Source: Monomorium pharaonis (Eukaryota > Arthropoda > Insecta > Hymenoptera > Formicidae). From it: 64,000 nt of DNA. Positions 1 through 15,000 of the stretch are shown one piece after another (position 1 is the stretch's first letter; each line of letters begins with the position of its first letter). The position numbers and the translations under genes were made by a program. Below the pieces are notes generated by a model. That model saw nothing but the letters and a program-made list of their open reading frames with translations. It was not told the origin of the DNA and did no database searches. Location of the stretch: NCBI RefSeq assembly GCF_013373865.1, contig NC_050476.1:19853686-19917685 (forward strand). Reading direction: 5' to 3'.

Positions 1-3000
1 ATGCGAAAGAGTAAGATGATCCAGCTCTTTTCTGAGAGTAGATATGGTCATTTTGGCAGTTTCCGTTTCTTCTTCCAACTGTTTTATCCTCCCTCGCAAC
101 TGAAATGAATCAAATGATAAAATTTGTAAGTTTTGTAAAAATTTTTATAACTAGTATTAAAAAGGCAACATGCACTCACCAATTCGTTTTCTTTATTAAG
201 TATTAAAAGAGTCTCTGTGGTCTTTCTTTCGGCACTTTCCTTATATTGCAAAAATTCAGCTTTTTGTTTGGTAATTTCGCTCGCCATTTGCTCCACATCA
301 TTAATCTTTCTTTCCAATTGTGTTTTGCGAACGCTATTCTGCTTGTTCTCTTTTCTCAATGTATAAAACTCGTGTATTCTTTTCTCCAAGGAAGCTTGTA
401 ATTTTTCGCAAGACTTTTGTGACTTTTCCAACTTCATAATGAATGGCGTTAATTTTTCATCGATTATCTGTAAGTAAAATTCAGTTTTTATCATTAAATT
501 ATAAATTATTAAATGAATAAAATATGTTTATTTTATTTCAATATCAGACATAAATTATTTCAATTTTTAATTAACACATTTCATATACATTATATATAAT
601 CTTTTAAAAATTGATAATAAAAAAAATATTTCTTTAATAATGTTAATAAGTAAAGCTAATTGGTTACCTAAAACAATACAAATATACTTACACAATCAAA
701 AGAAATTTTAGCGGTCAGATCGTTCCTTAAGGCATTAAGTTCAGAATACAACATATTATTCGTTTCTTTCAACTCCTGCATTTGATGACTCGTATCCAAA
801 TCGCTGAGATCATTCTGATAGGTCTTGTAATAAGGCACATAATCCGCAGAGTCTTCAGAATCGCTGCAGGTCTTGGTATATTTTGTAAATCTGTAACGAC
901 TCAGGTTCTTATGTTGCTTCTCCTGTAGACCAATTCTGGCCATGGATACAGTTCGATCGGGTTCCGAGAACGTTTCAGAATCCGATTGCGATGCCTGATT
1001 TTTCGACATCTCCACATTCTCGGAGCGGCTCTTTTTCGGAGAGCCATCGATCCTGTCATTCACAATTGAGCCATCTTGCACACTCATGCCTTCAAGAGCA
1101 CGTACAAAATCGTCCGACAGTATTTTAGAATTGAGCAGAACATCTAGCACAATCTTCTTATGCTCGTTACCAATAGTATCTGCGCGATCGGTATTCTTGA
1201 GCATCTCTTTCATAAACTTGACTAGATCTTTCAGATGCGTGCGCAGCAACTCGCAGTACTTCTTAGCCCGTTCCGTCTCATTTCCGCAACCGTCGTCGAT
1301 CTCCGCGGCGATATCGGGTTTCGACACAAGTTTTAGCCATTTCAAGTAATCAACTTCTTTTTCTAGATCATTTCGCTGACTCATCAGTCTTTGAATGCTG
1401 TCACTTAATGTCTTCACGTTCACCGTTTCATCCCCGTTGATGTAATCGAGTCGAACGGTATCATTCGTGAAATTTACTTTTACACCGATCTCATCAAGCT
1501 CGCGAATCAGACTCGTCAATTGTACGCTGCTATCGGATTCTTGAATAATCTCCGGCTTATTGCGATTTTTATCATGGCTATATGATGCTGTCATATGGTT
1601 GTGCAATTTAGCAATTTCCTTGTTCTTGCTCCAGAGTTCTGTGTTAATCAACATCTGTAGATTCTGAGTTGTAACCTGCAATTCTTTCGTCAGTTGTTCG
1701 ATCTTGCGGTTCTTTTCCTCGATTTCAGCGTTTCGTTGATCCAACTGGTCAACAAGATCTTCTCTTCGTAAATTATCGTCACGACAACCGGTGGTACTAA
1801 CTTCATCACTGGTTACTTCAGTGTGCCTGAGTTTATCTAATTCAGCAATTTTGTTTTTCAAATCTTCTGTAATGATTTGTTTCTCCATCTCCAGGATCTC
1901 AATCTTTTGCTCCTTTTCAAGAAGACGAACTTCGAGTTCCTATATAACAAAAAATAAATTTGATTTATACAAAAAAAGATAATTTTTTAAAATTAATTTT
2001 ATTTGAAAAAACCTACAAATATAAATATAACTAAAATTTATCATATATGTTTGTAATATAGATAATAATTAATAATTAAAGCAGAATTATAAACATCATA
2101 TACATGAAATTGTTTTTTTTAATTATTTATGGAGTATATAGATATATTACTATACTTATATATTGTGTTGTATTTCGGAATTTAATGTTTTATTTTTAAA
2201 TCTTAAAAAATATTCCATTTTTTATTCCGTTTTACTGTTCAAAATAATTATCACAATATTATATAAATATATAATTCCTTTATTATAAATAATTTCTTAT
2301 CAATTCTTTTTTTATTTTTTGTATATTTATATATTTTAAATATTTTAATAAAAAAAATTATGTACATAATAAACAATAATTAACGAAGACGTAATTTAAT
2401 TTAAAAATCGATATGTATCATTTAATTATATACAAAAATTACTTTATTATAACATAAGGTATATAGCAATTTAAATCATAATTAATAATATTGCAATGAA
2501 TAAAAAATTATATTTGTATTATTTCGTACCTTAAACTCAACTTGTGTCTGTTTTTCCAAATAATTTTTTTCAGCTTTTATTGTCTCAATTTGGTCTCGCA
2601 GGTCGCTAATCTTGCTTTCCATTTCTTCGAAACGTTGCTGCAAGCATAAAGTATCGTATCATATCAATAAAAACTCAAAAACATTAGGTTCACTGGAAAT
2701 ACTTTATTTACATATATATATATATAATTTTAAATACAATAAAATCAAGTTTATGTATAAATATTGTAACAAACAAGCCTTCTCAAAAAGTGATAAAAAG
2801 AAGATAAAATATATTATATGCAAATATGCAAAACCATTACATGCTAGTTATATATTCATGCAGTTACAGTAAATTGTTAATTTTTCATTTTCTTAGACCA
2901 ACATCGCGGCGGTACAAGTGTGACAATCGCCGGCCCCTAAAAGGAAAACACATTTCTTATGATCTCTTCTGATTCTTTTACTGAATAAATATGCCAGTCT

Positions 3001-6000
3001 GTCTTACAGTAGTAAAAGAAGCCTAAGAGAATAATTTTCAACTGTACAAGAATATAAAAGCAAATTTTTTTACTTTGAGTAAATAACGTAATATGTTTTT
3101 GAATTATAAAAGGAAAATATACAATAATTTAGAAAATATAATTTAAAGTTTGTTAAAACAAACTCTTTAATTTAAAGTTTATTAAATCGCAGTTTTTATT
3201 CACTGCAAACATTATGTATATAAGTTTACAAAACTTGTGTTTTGTGTGTTAATTTTATAATAATACCTAAAATAATTATCGATTGTAAAGTATTATTTTT
3301 ATTTTAGTGTAACAAAGGATATATAATTTTAAATTCATGTCGAATTTATCTAATATTACATGAACGTGAATAAAAGCGTGCTATGTAATAAAACGTGCAA
3401 ACTTTAATATAATAGATATACGATGGTTTTCTTAATTAGATTACAGAAAATCTGTTAGAATAATAAATATTTGCTCAAGTAATTTAATACATTTTAAAAA
3501 TTTCATTTAAATTTTATTTTTTGTTTTTAATCTCTAGTACATAGCTAAAAGACACCGCAGATAAGAAAGCTGTGTTAAAAGCAAAAACTATCAAAAAAGA
3601 AAAATAGCATTTGACGACACACTCTTAACAATACCTACCTCCATCCGCACCGAGGCGCACAGACAAGAGAACATATTTAGTTGTAATTGAACAGAGAGCA
3701 GCAAAGAAAGCAGAGTGATCAATTAAGCGACTCGTAAATAGATACTCTACGTCAGTGCTAGTGCAATCAGCACTGGTGAATATCTGTTAGCATAAAGACT
3801 ATGCCAATATCAGCTTCCTGCGCATCTGGATATAATTATCGGTTAATTTTGAATCGCTAGTTTTCATTAAACGCAATAACTGAAAGTTTCTTCACTCTTT
3901 AATTTAAACTTTTTAAAAACATTACTTTGTTAAATTTTCACACAAATTCTTTGGATATTTTTGTACTCTCTTAACTTATTCGCACGTAAGCAAAGTAACA
4001 AACAACTTCCTTCCGTTGTACGGTATTAAGAATTAGAAATTGTGCGCTATTTTCAGAACGTAGAGATGCAAATTGTTCTCGTTATATCGTCTCGATATCT
4101 AGATGATCTGACGGATTTATCTCGTTGTTGCTCTCGTTATGTTTATATTCTTGTATTTATTGTTCGTTCGATGCTACCGCAACTGCGGCGGCTGATCGGT
4201 CGAGATGAATTTTCGTATGAGGACTGGTACGAATCGCAATGCATAGACCGTAAGAAGCCGCGAGAAGAGGCGACAGCCTCTATTAATAGACGACGACCGC
4301 GTCTTCTCGCACGGTATTCCCAAGATACCAGACGAGTCGCGCTTAATGGCTTCAAAATCTTTCTCTCACTAACATGATAGGCCTTAAAAACTTTATAATA
4401 TTAATACAATAAAGCTTTACAAAACAAAAATAAGAATAGAAAACGAAAGTCTAGTTAAAATTGAAGAGTTATAAAGAAATATGTGATACCAAGGTAATAA
4501 ACAAGTGATAAGAAAAATTAAAAAAGTTCAAATAACGTATTGTAGGTATTTAAATTGTCAGTATATTTTTTTTATTTTATAATCGTTTTGTTCGAAAGCA
4601 ATTCTATATTGATATTTGTTCATTATTTCTATACAATTTTCTTAGATGTCCAAAAATTGATAACACCTTTTTCTAATAAACATTTCAAAAAATAGTTTAA
4701 ATTTTAAACTATAAAATATGTATGTGTACAACTTGCTATATATAATAAAATACAAATGTATAATCTACTATGTATATTCTGATTACAACAATGTTGCAAC
4801 AAACAATAAATAATTAAAATAAAATTTATCTAGCACATCGAGTTATTACATCATACATTATAAACAATAATAGAAAATTATCATTTACAGTCCTATAAAA
4901 AATACAGAAATTAAAAATATTTAAAATAAATATTACGTAATATATTTCATTCTTGTGTATTCTTGTACAACAGAAATTGTCAAGATAGTTCAAAATAATA
5001 AGATTCATGCAATCATGCAATAATAATGATAGCATAAAGCAGAGAAGAAATTAGGTAAATTTAGCAATTCTCAAAGAAAATGTCCAATATCAAGTTGCTT
5101 AATTGTGCTTTTTACGCAAAATGTGTTTCTACGTTTCAAAATTCAAGATACTATTTATGTGCATCACACATTTTTCAATTATTTAAAGACTCTATTATCA
5201 AACACACAATTCTGAAACGTAGACATTGGCAAACAAAATCAGATATGAAATGCAATATTGACCTGTTTGCAGGAATCGTTTTCGGAATTATCTGCATTCT
5301 TAACCCCGAGATCCTTTAACGAGACAAGACCGTGACTGTTTCTTCTTTTGCGTAACTCCGTTTCCAATTCCAAAATCTTCTGCCGTTCTTTGTGTGAATC
5401 CGTATTCCGCATTTGTTGCTCACGCTCCATGAAACCTTGTATTGCTCTAAGAGCCTTCTGATGCTCGCTTTCCATTTTTTTCAATTTCTGCTCTGCATTT
5501 TCTGCTTGCTTCTGAGCGTTGCACAGTTTTAGTATCAACTGCTTCCTGCTATCCTCCTGTTGTTTTAATTTATTCTCCCTTTCTTCCAGTTCCTGCAAAA
5601 AATTCAAGCTGTCTGATAAGCCAGATTATCTTATGGCAGAAATAAGACAGACAATAAAAAATATTTTATTAACCTTTATAAGATGCCTGATTTCTCTAGA
5701 ATCTCCACCTAATGGCGAATTCAAGCTTGCCGCTCTTTCTTTATTTGATTCACAATCATAGGTATCATCGTGCTTTGTTGTATTTTGAATACAAGATATT
5801 CTCTGTCCCGGCGAGAAATAATCATTTGTCAACGAAATTAAAGCCGAAGGACTATTAGGTGGCGTACGCTTGCCATAATTATTTTCGCACTGCAAAGTAC
5901 AATAGATATAATTATTAATTACAATCAATACAATTATAATTATTTAAAAAATATAACAAAAAAAACATGAATAAAAAACATATAGGGCACAGTCTTTATC

Positions 6001-9000
6001 ATACAGATAAGTTCAAGATTAATGCAGCTTGACTAATGTTCTATTTTTTAACACTCCTATTCTGTATTTTTACTAATAACATAATCTTAAATATTACAAA
6101 TGCACTTCATGTAATAAAATATGTAATGATAAAAATGTGACTGCAAAAGTCTCAAATTTATTTGTGTGCTAAAGATATTATATATAAAATTAGGTATAGG
6201 ATTATACATATACTATATATATAGGTTTTTTTATGCTGCTCTATTTGTTGTACTTATATTTATTATAATTATAATTGATTGTAATTTATAATTATATTTA
6301 AATCAAAAGTAAATCATAATGATTCATGAAGTAAATAATGTTTTATCTTAAAACTGAACAAAGTTTCGTAGCATTAACATAAAAAACAATAATCAGAATC
6401 TTGTATTATTTTATATCAAGAAATAAAGTATCAATTTATAATTCACCTGTGATAACAACGCACGATGCTTATTATTGATCTCTGTGAGAGCATCGTCGCG
6501 CGTTTTGACAGATGCCCTTAACTGAATAATTTGATTTTTCCTTTTTTCAGACACCTGGATGATCTCCTCGTACGCCTGACATTTTTCCTCCAGCAACGTA
6601 CTCTTCTGCTTGAGTATTCTGTCTCGTTCGTCAAGATCATTTTTATATTGTTGCATAATAGATTCCTTTTTAAACAGTTGGTCCTTTAAGTCTTTCACTT
6701 CGTCGCGTAACTCCTCGATACTTCGTATTCGATCACCGTCCTGTTTCTCCCGTAACCGCGTTTCAGCGTCTAATCGCTCTCTAAATTGATCCCTCTCATT
6801 TTCAAGTTCCTGCGCCCAGCTGCGCTCCTCTTCCAGACTGCTGGTTATTTGTTTCATCTAAATCATGTAGCAAATTCCACGAATTACATAATACTACACA
6901 ATATTTCTCTATCTCGCGTTTTATCTTTACTGTTATTACTTTTCTTTCATAGATATTATTCCATCATAAAACAGAAAACAAATTTATATTGAACTCGCAA
7001 GAGACAGAATGTTTAATTTGTACTATCTACTTTCTTCTCAATTCTTATCTTCCACTATATCCTCAAGGCCGCTATTTATCAGTAGAATAATGCAAAATAC
7101 AGTCTCGATATTATAATAAATATCGAACAAACAAGTAGAACATATTAATTATACATTAAAAAATTATATGCTTCCAATAAATTAAGTCAATTCTTATATT
7201 CTACATAATGCATACTATAATATTATCACATTAAGTATTTTCTTGTAAATTTCTTTTGAGAATGTTGAATCAAATTTTCATTCAATTCGCAGGAAAAAAA
7301 GAAAACAATATTGCTAATAATACCACATTCCTTTTCAAAAAGACCATTATTAAAATTAAAAAGGAAAACATCTTAGAATAAGGATAAGAACATTTATGTG
7401 AAATTTGGAATAAACTATTAAACTCTGTTCTATAAAATTTATTAGACATCTTTTCATAATGTATTAAACTATTTTCAAAATAACTTTCTATTTAAAAACG
7501 ATCTGTAATATCATAATTATAGCTATATCTATATTTATATATTTTATATCATATTCAAAAAGAAAATTGTCTTATTATTATATTAAAAATTACAAAAATT
7601 TATAACATTACTCATTAAATTTTTCTGTGTCTAAAAATAATTTAATAGAATTACATCCTTATAAACAAAATTGATTATTAACATTATTAACCTTCAATAC
7701 GAGCATACCTCTGTTTCGAGAGAAGTCACCAATTCTTCCATCTGTCGCAACTTTTCCGCGTTTTTTAAGGCCTGTTCTGGAGTGATGCCAAATGTTTCCT
7801 TATAATACGTGGATGTGTCCAGTTCCCTTTCTTGATACTCCGCTAATTCTGAAATAACAGAAAGAATTTATATATGATGGATAATAGCAATAATAAATTT
7901 ACTATTAGAATATGTAAATAAAATTTATATTTTAAAATAATTTTAAATATTTATATATTATAATCGTGCAACAAATAAAACAATGTTCTACCTTTTTCAA
8001 GCTTAGTTACTTTTTCTCGTTCTTTTTCGAGTGATTGCTGATATTGATCTTGAGTACGGGAAGTCGCTGCTTTTTGTTCTTCATATAATTTAAAAGCTTT
8101 GGCTGCCTGATTAAGAAGAACTTGCTTTTCCACCAATTCCTTTCTCAATTTCTCCAACTCTTCCTAAATAATTTCAACATTAGTGATTAATAAGTAAGTA
8201 ACAATAAAATAGTAAAATCATAATAATTAATATATAAACTTACAGGTCTTATATAATACATAATTATATTTTCCATAGACTTTCCTTCCAAAAGTAAAAA
8301 GTAAAGTGAAGAATTTACAATAATAAAAGTCAATAGAATCAATACAAAATAAGTTATGACATTGACAATGCTACAAAAACAAATATGAACAAAAATAATT
8401 CAAAATCTACTCGAACATATTTAACAAATATTTCTATTTTATGTACAAATTTTTTTACAAAAATAAAAGTGTAAAAAACAAAATTTATTCTACACATTTA
8501 ATTGATTATATAAAAAATTTTTTTTTATTTAATTATATATAAAAACAATTTATATTTTTATTTTTTGATTGTGCTGAATATTAATTAACCTTTAATTCTA
8601 CGTTCGTTTTGATTACATCCTCGTCGGAAAAAGTCATGCCATTCCTTGCAGGGTTTCCCTCTTCCAGTAGATAAATTCGCAATTTAAGTTGGAAGTTTTC
8701 CTTCTTCAGACTGCTCAATTCATCTTCGTACTCTTTCATGGTTCTGCCGTAACCTACTCCACCACCGCCACCTCCACCGCCACCTCCACCGCCTCCTCCA
8801 CTATCGCCTGGTCGAGCCATCGTCGTTCCGTCTTTGTTCACGGAGGAATTTTCACCATGTGCTCTTGTGTTTTCACCTGAAACAGATATTTCCTTGCATA
8901 AATTTAAAATCATATACACAAGAATAACATAAGCAGATACGTTATTATAATAATCACTAAACTTTATAAAATTATTAAACATTCTTCTGCAAGTACAAGT

Positions 9001-12000
9001 AATCATTCCTTGTTCATACAAACAAAATATATTTAATTTATATTTCTTAATATACAATTTTATTTTTAAAGACAATTTAATTGGTTAATTTAATATTAAA
9101 TAAATTATATAAAGATAAAATAATTTCAAAAATACATATTAAGATAGAGGTACATTAAGTATATAAATAATTATATAAAATTATAAATAATATTTTACAT
9201 TATGTAAATATTTTAGATTATTATTCGAATATTGTAATTTATAAATATATACTCCGTAATTTACGTACCTTTGATTATAAATATTAAATAACGTAAAGAT
9301 TAATTTTTAAACTATGTAATGCGATTATAGTTTAAGTATGTATATAAATTTAAATACAATTATTACTTAATAAGCTCGTGTTTCGTATGTTCTGACGTTA
9401 CGAACAATATAACCAAATTATAAATTATTTATGCAATATCACAATAATCGTTAGTAATATTTATGATTCTACTTATTCGTCGAACATATATTCTTCACGT
9501 TAAACTGCATCAGCAATATGTTCCCGCATATGATACCTTAAAAAAGAACAATGCGACGGTATTACATTCAAGAACGACAGTAACCACAGATTCGTCTTCA
9601 AGTTCAACTTTCTATCTGTCATTCGAATAATCACGTTCCCAGTTCTGATTGCATTATTTCTGTCAAGTGCTGATAAAATCCGTGTAAATTTTGAACAACC
9701 ACGATATGCCACATGTGCCACATTAAACCCGAAATTAATCATCTTGAAAATACTCGATTTTCTACATTCGATGTCGTAGATAAAACGATACAAATAAAAA
9801 AACATCGTTCAACTACTTTCAATACCTACATTCTTACGAGTTTCTTAAAATTTTATAAGGAAAACATTCTTAAACTACAGATTTTGAATAATTATTTAGA
9901 TATATTTATTAAATGTTTATACGCGAAATTATTTCAAAAATAAGGCATGTTTTTAATACGTCATCAATGCAAACCTTTTATTTTATTAGTAATTTTGTTA
10001 GCATATTCTTTTTTATGTCATAAGATACTAATTAATTTATTATTTACACACTTCTTATACAAATACATATCTTTTTAATTTCATATACCTAAATAATATA
10101 GTATAAAGAATTAAAAAAAATTTGTAAATGTATGTTAAAATAAATCACGCACACGTTATGTTATTTTTAGAATATTCTTCAGATGAGTATCTGTCGAATC
10201 AATCGGTCTATTTTTAGTCTGTCTAGGCAAATCTAACCGATGCCAAATCCATCTTGCAAGGGACGGCGCCATCGCCATACATTTTTGAAATTAAATTATT
10301 TTGCGCATGATCCAAGCGCCAAGAAGACTCTTTTTAACACTCTTGTGTAAGAGCACAAACAAGAAAATCTAGCAAATACATAAATAAATTATTATATCTC
10401 TCCACTTTCTTATTTCACTTCTAAAACAAATTTTAATTATTTTTCTTAGTTATATTTATTTATAATTTTCTACAGAGAATAATATCTTTTCATTTTTTCC
10501 TCTTATATATTATTTTTAATATATCATAATATATTATAATATATTAATATATTATATTACTTTTAATATACACACTAATCTCAAATAGGTATATTTCAAA
10601 TACAAACAACAAATACGGTTTTTTTTAAATCTTATTTTAAAAAGAACTATTAACTATGTATACAAATTTCTTTATAGTTTAAATAGTTACGAGGATTTGT
10701 AAATGGACGAGTAGTATGCCCGCAATTATAGTTTTGAAAGAGTTAATGATCATTTCTGCTCTCTTTTCTTCTCCTCTTACGTTCTCTTCATACGTTCAAA
10801 GAGTAGTCACGGTTGTCGTCTTCAGTTATCCCCATTTATTACTTGCTAGCAATTGTTAACAAATAGTCGCAAACAACTTGCTATTGCAATGTCTTTGACT
10901 TGATCGCATCAATTTATTAATATATCATTAACAATAATTGCCATCGCAATTAGATTAATATTCATTAAAGTAGAGATTAATTAATATTCAGTGCATTCTC
11001 ATTACGTTTTATATTTATTCAATTCTAATCCAGTTAATATGTAGATGATAAATATCCAAAAATTCATCATACCGAGTGTAACTTCGATCCTTATTGGTTC
11101 GCCTTCGAGGTTTCTTGGGAAGAGAAAAGATCTCAGCTGCGACCTACCGCATCCCATTCCACGAAGAGCGCGTTTTTGAAGTCGTTACATTTTTAAATGT
11201 ACGTGCAAAATTGCAAAAGGAACAGCGAGTGAAACATCGCACCACAAAGGAGACTTACACGACGGCTGCACAAACACTAACTGCGACAGAACAACAAGCA
11301 GCGTCGAAGACACAAGACTATAACTTGTGGTTAAAATTATGTTCTAAATGCGCGTGTGATGTCCTATAGATGTACGAAGGTCGGACGTCCACGTGCGCTT
11401 TTCGATTGATCAACCCCGAAAAGCTTGAATGAAATATCTCGCCCTTCAAGTTTCGCACGAATGACAGCAAATTACTTTGGCATTTAAGGAACAATCTTCA
11501 TAAATTAATATTTTCAGTACTAATTGAATTTACCATGCTAAAAGATTTACGTAATTTTGTTGAAATAAAAAATAAAAATCAGACTTATTTTAATCATTTT
11601 ACGTATGAGACTTGTATTTTTATTTTTAATTATAAATGTATTTTATATTGTTACATTGTAAATGAAAAATTCCAACTAAGATAACCAAGACCAGAAATAT
11701 TAGAATAAAAAGAGCTGAGAATAAAAAAAATATCAGTTTTACAAAAAATGCGACAGAGCGTGTAAAGCAACTTGTTAAAATGTCTACAGATGCGCGGTTC
11801 ATATATGTGGAAAGAACAATTTTTTATTGCAATATTTAAAAATTTAGCTAGATACAGGTCAAAAAATAATTTTATGTTACACCATCAAAATAATTATGCA
11901 GAAATCCTCAAACAGAATGCTATTGCTACATAAAATTTTTATCTTAGTAATTAACTCAAACATATCCAATATAATTTTTTAATAATCTAACATAACTATT

Positions 12001-15000
12001 TTCAGATTTATATTTCAGTAGGAAAACTTTCTTTTTTATTGTACGACAATAGCAAATTTGCAACGAGCCTATTTCAAAATTACGGAGCTACGTGGAAATG
12101 GTTATTCTTCGATGGAATACGAGTGACTCATCTTGCTTAATTAACGATATACACGTTCTCCATACCTTTCGTACCCAAAATATCATCGCATAGAATAACG
12201 GCTTTCGAGAACGATTATGCGCTACAGCATCTTGATTACAGGTCTTTTCATTCACCTCCAATTCATATCAAATTCATTATATCGTGGATACAGTAAATAA
12301 TATTGCATTTTTTGATGTATATTCTGCGTCGTAATGTGCAGAAATATAAACGTGCCAAATATATTTACGATGGGTTAAATAAAACAAAGGGGAAATAACT
12401 TTTCTCGACATATCTTTTCCGTAAGGCAAGGTACTTTACGGAGTACGGAGACTTCGTCACAGGCGCAAAAGTTAATACCGTCGTAACGTTAAACATAAAT
12501 TCGTTTTTCAGCTGTCATCGTTGGGGAGGCCATCACGTGTCTTAATGGCCGACGTAAAAAGCCCTGGGGAACTTAAGATAATAAAAGAAGAGACGCAAAA
12601 GCTTTGTGCGCCCACCAAAACAAATCTATTTCCTGTCTGATCGGTCGGCCGTGTCGTTTGCGCAACGAGACTCCGCCGATTTTCGGCAGAAATGCAACTG
12701 CAATATCGATTCGCGCCAGCGAGTAGATACCGCGAAGCGAGAGAGCTCACGTATTTATAGATGACACATTTAGGCCAGAACGGTTTAAACTATCTTTATT
12801 TTGGCAGGTCAGCCTCTGCTTCGCGGATCTCAGCGCTATCTCCAGATCTCTGAGCTGGTCAGTACCCGGCCAGCAATTAAAATCTTACCACCAATCAAAG
12901 GCCTACGGGCTGCCCCCCGATTTCGTCCGGACCAGAATATTTGTGAAAGCAAATGCATTGGATCATATCAATTTTGTTATTCTATTATTACTTCAGACTA
13001 ATCTAGACTAGTCTAGTAATAGTCAACTATTATATTTAGAAAGATGTAAGTGTAGGTTAAATAAATTGATAGATTTCTTAGACCAAACAGACACAAATAT
13101 CAAGAAAAGTTAATACAATGTGTTTTATCAATTTTATAGATAAATTATATTACAAATATATATATATACAGTACAGACTAAAAGTTTTGCAATAAATTTT
13201 ATTTAGTAAGAAAGACTTAAAAGCAGAGACTAGTGAGGAAATGTTCAGTTAAGATTAAAAATGAGCAAATAACATTCTATTCTACAATTGATTGTGTAAA
13301 AAAGAAAAAAAAACATTTACAAAACTAAATGATATTATGCTAGTGGTCAAATACTGTAATTAATTGTATTGTTAGAGTTAATTATGATGCAATCTAAGAA
13401 CATTGTTAAAAAAATGTTTCATTTTTAAAAATGTACAAAATATTATTTTAACTAATAAATATTTAATATAAAATATATAAAAATAAACTTTTATTGCTTT
13501 TATGTTTATTTTATAAATTTTATTATTTATTGAAACTTTTAAGTGATACTGTATATGCGTATAAATAATATGATATATGTAATTATAAAATAATTTAAAA
13601 GAAATATAATTTTAAGAATTGACTATAAAGTTTCATAAAAAACTTTTTCACCGTTTGGAGTCATCATGCCGGAGTTTGTATTAATGTATTACATCTGGCA
13701 CATTACACCGACTGCCTGTATATACATATACGTCATCCCACGTTACTATCATCCACGAAATAACTTTTTATCAAGCGTCACTGGGTTTTGAACGACCGGC
13801 ACTTATCTTTAGCACAGGCGCAAAATTGTAGCTGAATCTTTGGCTCACTCATCTTCACCGTAACAAGAAGCAGGCCAATAATTCCTACGTAGACCTGGAT
13901 TAGAAACAAACGGTATTGTCGTTTATTTCGAGAGACTTTCTGGCTTCTAGTACAGCACGACTCCACATACTTGTCGACATACTATTAATAGAAAATATAT
14001 TACAACTCATCTATTTCTTCTATTAATAAATGTATTGTATCTTGTCTATTTATAGCAGCAGCGTGCCGATTTACTATGCTATATAGTAAAATTATCATGA
14101 CCGACTAAGATTAAAAATATCATGCTGTATTGTAAAATGTATATATATGTTTAGCGTTACTTAACATTTATTTTTTATTTAAAAAAGTAATAAAAATATG
14201 TCCTATGAACGATAAGACGGTGTGGATACGTGACAGTCCTCTGAGCAATTTTAAAATTAAGTCATTCTTACAACCAATGCTTCTGTAAGTGTGGAAGATA
14301 AAATTCAACTATCTTTCACAGCACACTTCACAATCGGTAGTTTTTTTTTCAACTATACTTTACAACACTCTATAATCAGTTGCAACAACGTTTACGCAAT
14401 TACACAATGAGGTTAGCAGACCACACGTTTGCTTATTGACAGGATGCGATTGCAGAAAGTAAAATCAGTTTCAGTCAAAAAATAAATTTTACATGTAATT
14501 TCATTAAAAATACAAACCGTTAGAATAAACATTTGCATAGATGTGATCATTTAAAAAATTCAGTATAATGCACAAACTGCCAAGTATCTTATTGTAAAAA
14601 TAATTAAGACACAAGAAAACTTTATACTATTAAGAATAGTTTAATTTTACATTTTAGATTATATATTCTGCAAGAAAATATTTAATATTTCATACTTTTT
14701 AGTATTATTTACTCACTGGTATATATTTTATATAAATTAAACGTTCATATATTATTATATAATATAACATAATAGAGATACATCTAATGTCTTCAAATAA
14801 TAAAGTTAAGAACCACTACAGTTACTTCGTCTAACCGCTGTCACTTAATGTAATCTAATAACTAGAAGTTTTCTTAATGTGTTTTTAGTTTCTCCAATGA
14901 ATACATCGTAAGTAAATTATTTTAAAAAATTTATATTTTTATGAGTTTATATTTATGGTCTATTGCTAGATTATTATATTTCAAGATATAACAAGAAATA

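Noticed and set aside
9500..9805. 101-codon minus-strand frame with an ankyrin-like phrase (AHVAYRGCSKFTRIL)
   Set aside because: One vague half-repeat only, no second repeat, no splice signals; likely chance or an old relic.
12508..13001. Open frames on both strands in a GC-richer intron patch
   Set aside because: No domain, no splice support, and opposite strands equally open.
13778..13966. Minus-strand frame with a hydrophobic segment that looks like a small membrane protein
   Set aside because: It begins at GTG, the frame has a stop just upstream, there is no ATG before the hydrophobic part, and the acceptor is poor.
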